NCBI RefSeq assembly: GCF_001650725.1
Contig: NZ_LXVX01000034.1
Coordinates: forward strand, 186,001-250,000
Reading direction: 5' to 3'
Length of the DNA: 64,000 bases
Source: Sphingobium sp. TCM1
GTDB lineage: Bacteria; Pseudomonadota; Alphaproteobacteria; Sphingomonadales; Sphingomonadaceae
Position numbers and translations under genes: made by a program. Each line of letters begins with the position of its first letter. The stretch's first letter is position 1. A model generated the notes under the pieces. That model had not been told where the DNA came from. It did not search any database and saw nothing but the letters and a program-made list of their open reading frames with translations. Of this stretch, positions 59,852-64,000 are shown piece by piece.

Positions 59852-62346
59852 GCTCCCGTGACGCCGGGCGCGGCAGACGCGCCCAGGATCTGCGAAGGCT
59901 CGATGCCGGCAAGTCGACAGATGGCTTCGAGCGGCGATAGCCCCTGGCGTATCAAGGCCTCGAAGGCCGCGACCTCATCCGGCGCGGATGTATTGATCCA
60001 GTAGGAGAAGGGATCGACCACGAGCCTGGCGATGCCGAGGCCGAGCGGCGAGTCGATGAACACTTCGCTGTAGTTCGGTTTCGAATTGCGAACCGATTTC
60101 AGGAGGTCGAGAACGAACCCCGAATAATCGAGTATCTTGTTCTCGACCGCCCGGTCGTAGGTCGAGCCCTGCAGCAGGAAGCGCGTCGCCGCATTTTCGA
60201 GGATCACCTGGCCCGTGCCGCCGAATAGCGTGAGGTCGTTCATCGACTGCAGCACGATGCCGAACGAGCCGCGATACTTGCGCGCGCGCCGGTAGCCCTG
60301 GCCGAAGGCCTCGGCGAGGCGCGACAGGTCCTGCCCATCGGTCCGGGTCATGAACTGCGCGGCTTCATCGCACAGCACGAAGCGCGGACGGTCGCGCGCC
60401 GACAGGTACAGCTCCTGGGTGACCGCGTTCACCACCACCATGACGATGACGTTGAACAGGTCGGGCATCGACTTCAGCCGCTCGAGTTCGAGTACGACGA
60501 ACTCATCGTTGCGGATGTCGAGCGTGGAGGGGCCGTTGAAATAATGGCCATAGGCACCGTTCGAACCGAAATCGCGCAGGTTGAAGGCGAGCTCGCGCGC
60601 GGTCGGCACGAGATGCTCGACGCTGTCCAGCGCGGTCTCGACGAGGGAGGGATAGGTACCAAGCCATTCGCGAACGGAATCGATGCCATGATCGGCCCGG
60701 CCGGTGTCGATCGTCCACTGCACCGCCGACTTGAGCAGGTTCCACTCCGATGTGGTCACACCCTTGCGCGTCGACGCGTTCGCCATCTCGGCGACGATCG
60801 CGACCGCCATCGTGATGGCCGACTGCTTGTCGTCGCCATCGAGCGCAAGGCCCATGTCGAACGGGTTGAGGACCAGATGTTCCTCGCCGATGTCGATATA
60901 GCGGCCCGAGCAGAGCGTGCAGAGTTTCCGGTAGCTCCCGCCGATATCGATGATCCGGATCAGTGCCCCATTGGCGTAATATTGCTGGCAGAGATTGTTG
61001 AGCAGGAAGCTCTTGCCAGCACCGCTCTCGGCCGAGACGATGAAATTGTAGTTGTTGATCCTGGGGTCGAAGAGATCGAGGGTGACGAGTTGGCCCTTGC
61101 GCCCGGTGTAAAGCAGCGCCGGACGACCGCCGCCGCGGAAGTCGGTCTGGATCGGCGCCATCAGCACGGCCGCCTTCACCGGCATGCGGAAGTCGCGCTC
61201 GAGCAGACGCAGTGTTGTTCGGTCGGGGTAGAGACCGAACGGCAAGCTCATCACCAGCAACGTTGGATTGAGATAGCTCTCCTCCTGCATCGAGAAGGGC
61301 AGGGGCTCGCCCTGCCACAGCCGCTTGGCCCTTGCGGCCAGATCGCGGGCATGGGCGCGGTCGCGGCCGAACACCCAGACCGTGGGGATGACGCGGACAA
61401 ACTTGCTGTTGCCCGCCTCGTCCAGGATCCAGCCGATCTCCTCGATCTGCTTGCCGACCTCGACGGCGAACGAGCCCGCGGCCTTCTGCGCCGAGAGTAT
61501 CTGCGCGCGCTTGTGGATCTCGAACTGCGAATGATCGAACAGGATGTTGAGCGTGTAGAGGAACGGCCCGCCGATCTGGTCACTATCCTCCGCGGCGCCA
61601 CGCATCCCGCCCATGAGGCGATTGGCGCGTTCGGCGGTGATGCGCCGCGCCGGCGCCTTGGGCGTCAGGCAGCGCGCGACCTGGTTGCCGAGGAACACCT
61701 CCGCGCCCTCGAACACGAGATCCGGGCCCGCATCGATGATCTGCTTGGCGATCGGCGGCGCCCCCGTCGTCGTACCATCGGCGAAGACGCCTGGGGCTGG
61801 ATCGGCGACGCCGTTGAAAACGCGCCGGTAGAAGGCGACCATCTCCTCAGGCGGCAGTCTGCGGATGCCGAGCTTCGACAATTGCTCCTCGACCTGCCGA
61901 CGCAAATCCTCGCCGAGCGGCCGCCGCGTCTTGATCGACAGCAACGTGCGAAAATTGCGGACCGGGATACCGTGCAGCGCCTTTAGGCCATGACGCCCCT
62001 CACTGAGATAGGCGTGGGTGTAGCGGGCCGACGCCTGAATGAGCGGATCGTCGCGGGTCTTCAAATCGAGAAACGCGTCGAGTGCATCGTCGATCAGCGG
62101 GTCTGCGAAGGTGTGCAATTGCAGGACCGTCCCGTCGGGGAAGTGGATGTTGAGCAGCCCCTGCAAGGCGCCCTGCACATGAGCGAACATATAGGCGGTG
62201 GGGACCAGCTCCCAGGCGTGACCCCAGGTGTCGTCGATGCAGAGGAAAGCCTCGGTCTCCTCGTCCCACGCAACGAGTGGGAGATAGTCCGAGAAGCTGT
62301 CGCGCCGCACGGCATTGCGCAGGCGCCCATAGGTGAGGGCGCTCAT
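59848..62346 (-). CDS. traC: Type IV secretion ATPase TraC (VirB4 family)
   Basis: An 832-residue ATPase. Walker A lies near residue 440 (SAESGAGKSFLLNNL) and Walker B in RFVLCDEAAQFM. The N-terminal part (DYLPLVAWDEETEAFLCIDD) and the AFGQGYRRARKYRGSFGIVL block are typical of F TraC. It powers pilus assembly at the inner membrane. The start overlaps the traV stop by 4 bases. Confidence 0.95.
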   Translation of the reverse strand: MSALTYGRLRNAVRRDSFSDYLPLVAWDEETEAFLCIDDTWGHAWELVPTAYMFAHVQGALQGLLNIHFPDGTVLQLHTFADPLIDDALDAFLDLKTRDDPLIQASARYTHAYLSEGRHGLKALHGIPVRNFRTLLSIKTRRPLGEDLRRQVEEQLSKLGIRRLPPEEMVAFYRRVFNGVADPAPGVFADGTTTGAPPIAKQIIDAGPDLVFEGAEVFLGNQVARCLTPKAPARRITAERANRLMGGMRGAAEDSDQIGGPFLYTLNILFDHSQFEIHKRAQILSAQKAAGSFAVEVGKQIEEIGWILDEAGNSKFVRVIPTVWVFGRDRAHARDLAARAKRLWQGEPLPFSMQEESYLNPTLLVMSLPFGLYPDRTTLRLLERDFRMPVKAAVLMAPIQTDFRGGGRPALLYTGRKGQLVTLDLFDPRINNYNFIVSAESGAGKSFLLNNLCQQYYANGALIRIIDIGGSYRKLCTLCSGRYIDIGEEHLVLNPFDMGLALDGDDKQSAITMAVAIVAEMANASTRKGVTTSEWNLLKSAVQWTIDTGRADHGIDSVREWLGTYPSLVETALDSVEHLVPTARELAFNLRDFGSNGAYGHYFNGPSTLDIRNDEFVVLELERLKSMPDLFNVIVMVVVNAVTQELYLSARDRPRFVLCDEAAQFMTRTDGQDLSRLAEAFGQGYRRARKYRGSFGIVLQSMNDLTLFGGTGQVILENAATRFLLQGSTYDRAVENKILDYSGFVLDLLKSVRNSKPNYSEVFIDSPLGLGIARLVVDPFSYWINTSAPDEVAAFEALIRQGLSPLEAICRLAGIEPSQILGASAAPGVTGA

Positions 62347-62981
62347 GGCTGCTGCTCTGGTGCCGGCGGCACGATGGCCGGCGCGGGCGGTGCGACAGCC
62401 GCCGGGGCGGGATCGCCATCGGGCGCAGCGGTATCGCGGATCTGCCCAAGAATGGGAGCCTGAGACGCGCGATCAGGTGTGGCAACAAACGCGCCGCCCA
62501 CGACCCACACAGGCTTGTCTACCACCGAATAGACGTAGCGTGGCATGTACAGCCGGTCCGGACGCTGCCGATCGGCATAGGGCAGGATCAACGTGCGGAC
62601 GGTCTGTGCCGGCTTGAGCATCGGCGTGACCGGTGCATCGATCAGACCTTTCAGCTCCCGATAGACGCTGTCTCGATAGCTGCCATAAACGTTATCCGCG
62701 CTCCCGCCCCGAGATCGGGAACCCGCTCGGCCGACGACCTGTCCGCGCAGCATGGCCCGGTCGTTCGTCACTTTGGGGTCCGACTTTGATGCGACGCCGG
62801 CGACCGCGTCCGCATAGGCCCGATCGGGGTGGATGCATTGGCCGTGATCGCTGTTCTTGCAGTCGAACTTCTCGGAATAAGGCGACATCATCGAACCGAC
62901 CGTCGCACATCCGCTCAAGCCCACGAGCAGGCCGAGCGAGAGCAGCAGGCGATGGAGAGACTGATTGGCCAGCGCGGGCAT
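62343..62981 (-). CDS. traV: Outer-membrane lipoprotein TraV
   Basis: A 212-residue lipoprotein of the core outer-membrane complex: lipobox LSGC after a hydrophobic signal (LLLSLGLLVGLSGC), then the TraV features SPYSEKFDCKNSDHGQCIHP (two Cys). It ends in a Pro-rich tail. The start at 62981 has AGGAGG seven bases ahead; an in-frame ATG at 63017 overlaps the traB stop but would lengthen the signal. Confidence 0.88.
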   Translation of the reverse strand: MPALANQSLHRLLLSLGLLVGLSGCATVGSMMSPYSEKFDCKNSDHGQCIHPDRAYADAVAGVASKSDPKVTNDRAMLRGQVVGRAGSRSRGGSADNVYGSYRDSVYRELKGLIDAPVTPMLKPAQTVRTLILPYADRQRPDRLYMPRYVYSVVDKPVWVVGGAFVATPDRASQAPILGQIRDTAAPDGDPAPAAVAPPAPAIVPPAPEQQP

Positions 62982-63016
62982 GGCGGAACCTCCTGTAAGA
63001 TGGCGGGAGCGTCGCA

Positions 63017-64000
63017 TCAGAATTTGCCTCCGATCGACGGCTTGATCTCGAGAGCCAGACCTTCCTGAATGACGACCACGACCTCCTTGGCCGCGCCGAC
63101 TTCGACCACCGGTCCCGCTTGGCGGGCGAGATCGAGATAGAAATCGGTGAGCTTGTCCGATGATTTGGAGAGCCCGCCGGCAACGCCCGACTTGACGGCA
63201 TCGCCCGCGTCCAGACTGCGCACACTGCCAAGCGCGGACGTGGAGAGGCTCCCGAACGTCCCTTCGACCGATTGCGAAATGCCCGCGATCGTGCCGGCAA
63301 TGAACGAGCGCGCGAGCGTCGCGCCGGCGCGGGTCACGACCTTGCCGGACAAACCCTTCTTGCCGTCGGCGTCGACGAAGAAGCCCTTGATCGCCTGGTC
63401 GACGACCGCATGGCTCTCGAAATCGACGCAGGAAATCGAGACGAGCTGGACCTCAACCCGCTCCTTGGCGAGGCTGCCGGTCGCGTTGCCGATGACGAAG
63501 CAGCCGGCCAGATTGGCCTTCACTTCGTTGGGAAGCACGGCCGGCGCCTGAACCCGGGCGATGATCGGCTCAGGGTTACTGGTTGCGTCCCGGCTCGCCA
63601 ACGCGTCGATACCGGTCAGCAGCCGCGCTTTCATGAAACCAGGTGGCAAATAGATCGTCCGCTTCCCTTTTTTTGCTGCGGCCCCGCCGCCAGCGCCTCC
63701 TTCTGGCCCTTGCGTCGCTGTCGCTGCGCCGATCGCACCGACCTGCCGTTCCGTGGGCGGCGCAGGCGGGGCCGGTGGTGCCGCGGGAGCACTGGGCGGC
63801 GCGGGAATTTCGTCGACGGTGCCCTTGGCCTCGGCAGGGGCCGGAGGGTAGGCAGGAGCTTCGCCGGGAAGGGCGGGCGGAAGGTCCCCGTCGGCGCCTC
63901 CGCTTTGGTCGTGGGCAGCGCCGCCGGCCCCCGGAACCACCTTGCCTTCCTCGATCGCGGTTACCCGATCTCCGAGGAGACTCTGTCCGTCGAGGATCTT
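63017..64000 (-). CDS. traB: TraB, VirB10-like core protein (5' end beyond window)
   Basis: The last 327 codons of traB are visible; the frame stays open to the right edge. The Pro-rich linker (PPSAPAAPPAPPAPPTE) comes before a C-terminal VirB10/TrbI domain with YLPPGFMKARLLTGIDA, CFVIGNATGSLAKERVEVQL and GISQSVEGTFG. TraB spans both membranes and forms the core channel with TraV and TraK. traK, traE, traL, the coupling ATPase and the relaxase are expected to the right. Confidence 0.92.
   Translation of the reverse strand, partial: KILDGQSLLGDRVTAIEEGKVVPGAGGAAHDQSGGADGDLPPALPGEAPAYPPAPAEAKGTVDEIPAPPSAPAAPPAPPAPPTERQVGAIGAATATQGPEGGAGGGAAAKKGKRTIYLPPGFMKARLLTGIDALASRDATSNPEPIIARVQAPAVLPNEVKANLAGCFVIGNATGSLAKERVEVQLVSISCVDFESHAVVDQAIKGFFVDADGKKGLSGKVVTRAGATLARSFIAGTIAGISQSVEGTFGSLSTSALGSVRSLDAGDAVKSGVAGGLSKSSDKLTDFYLDLARQAGPVVEVGAAKEVVVVIQEGLALEIKPSIGGKF

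Noticed and set aside
60544..61986. 480-codon plus-strand frame opposite traC
   Set aside because: Antisense shadow with no recognisable domain; traC carries Walker motifs in the true frame.
1..64000. CRISPR arrays, tRNA or rRNA genes, insertion sequences, integrase or replication genes
   Set aside because: Looked for regular repeats, tRNA-like cloverleaf ends and transposase/integrase motifs; none was found in this window.

Overview
The window is GC-rich DNA that reads like an alphaproteobacterial, probably sphingomonad, conjugative element (plasmid or integrative conjugative element). The lineage is an inference from base composition, codon choice, the style of the F-type transfer genes and the gene families; there is no rRNA or tRNA to confirm it. 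The left ~44 kb is accessory cargo. The right ~19 kb is a type IV secretion (mating) operon on the minus strand that runs off the right edge.

Layout. 1-10.1 kb, metal block: the end of a sensor kinase, then a CzcCBA-type RND efflux system with a DUF3240 protein, a DUF2946 protein, a TonB-dependent receptor with the CxxxM copper signature, its own TonB and a methyltransferase. Copper is the likeliest metal. 10.2-19.6 kb, respiration and peroxide block: 1-Cys peroxiredoxin, ArsR regulator, CydDC exporter divergent from cytochrome bd oxidase CydABX, Dps, and a convergent catalase. 19.7-31.5 kb, sulfide/persulfide block: a Cys-containing ArsR regulator of SqrR/BigR type, an RND pump with its adaptor and a rhodanese, divergent from a sulfide:quinone oxidoreductase-like flavoprotein, DUF2892, an outer-membrane channel, an AhpD-like protein and a methyltransferase; then a second peroxiredoxin, an ETHE1-like persulfide dioxygenase and a TauE/SafE sulfite exporter.

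31.6-41.6 kb, stress genes and debris: a decapitated histidine kinase, thioredoxin 2, a wrecked arsA, ClpB-CbpA-CbpM, an ECF sigma factor, a short AraC regulator, a hypothetical gene and HU. 41.6-44.6 kb holds a nucleotidyltransferase-HEPN fusion, a Phd/VapC pair and a RES toxin with its probable antitoxin. 45.2-64 kb holds traG, traH, a trbB-like gene, traF, (TacA-TacT toxin-antitoxin on the opposite strand), an S26 peptidase, trbC, a two-gene traN, traU, traW, two small membrane genes, traC, traV and partial traB.

How it fits together. Sulfide would be oxidised to persulfide by the SQR-like enzyme, passed to rhodanese, dioxygenase and thioredoxin/peroxiredoxins, and leave as sulfite through TauE. 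Cytochrome bd is the oxidase type that tolerates sulfide and peroxide, and catalase and Dps deal with oxidants. A dyad of the form ATTRCA-N7-TGTAAT lies before four of these loci (10167, 24649, 29028 as a degenerate copy, 32530), suggesting one regulon that includes an RND pump not usually assigned to sulfur metabolism. This regulon is the best candidate for an under-described system here.
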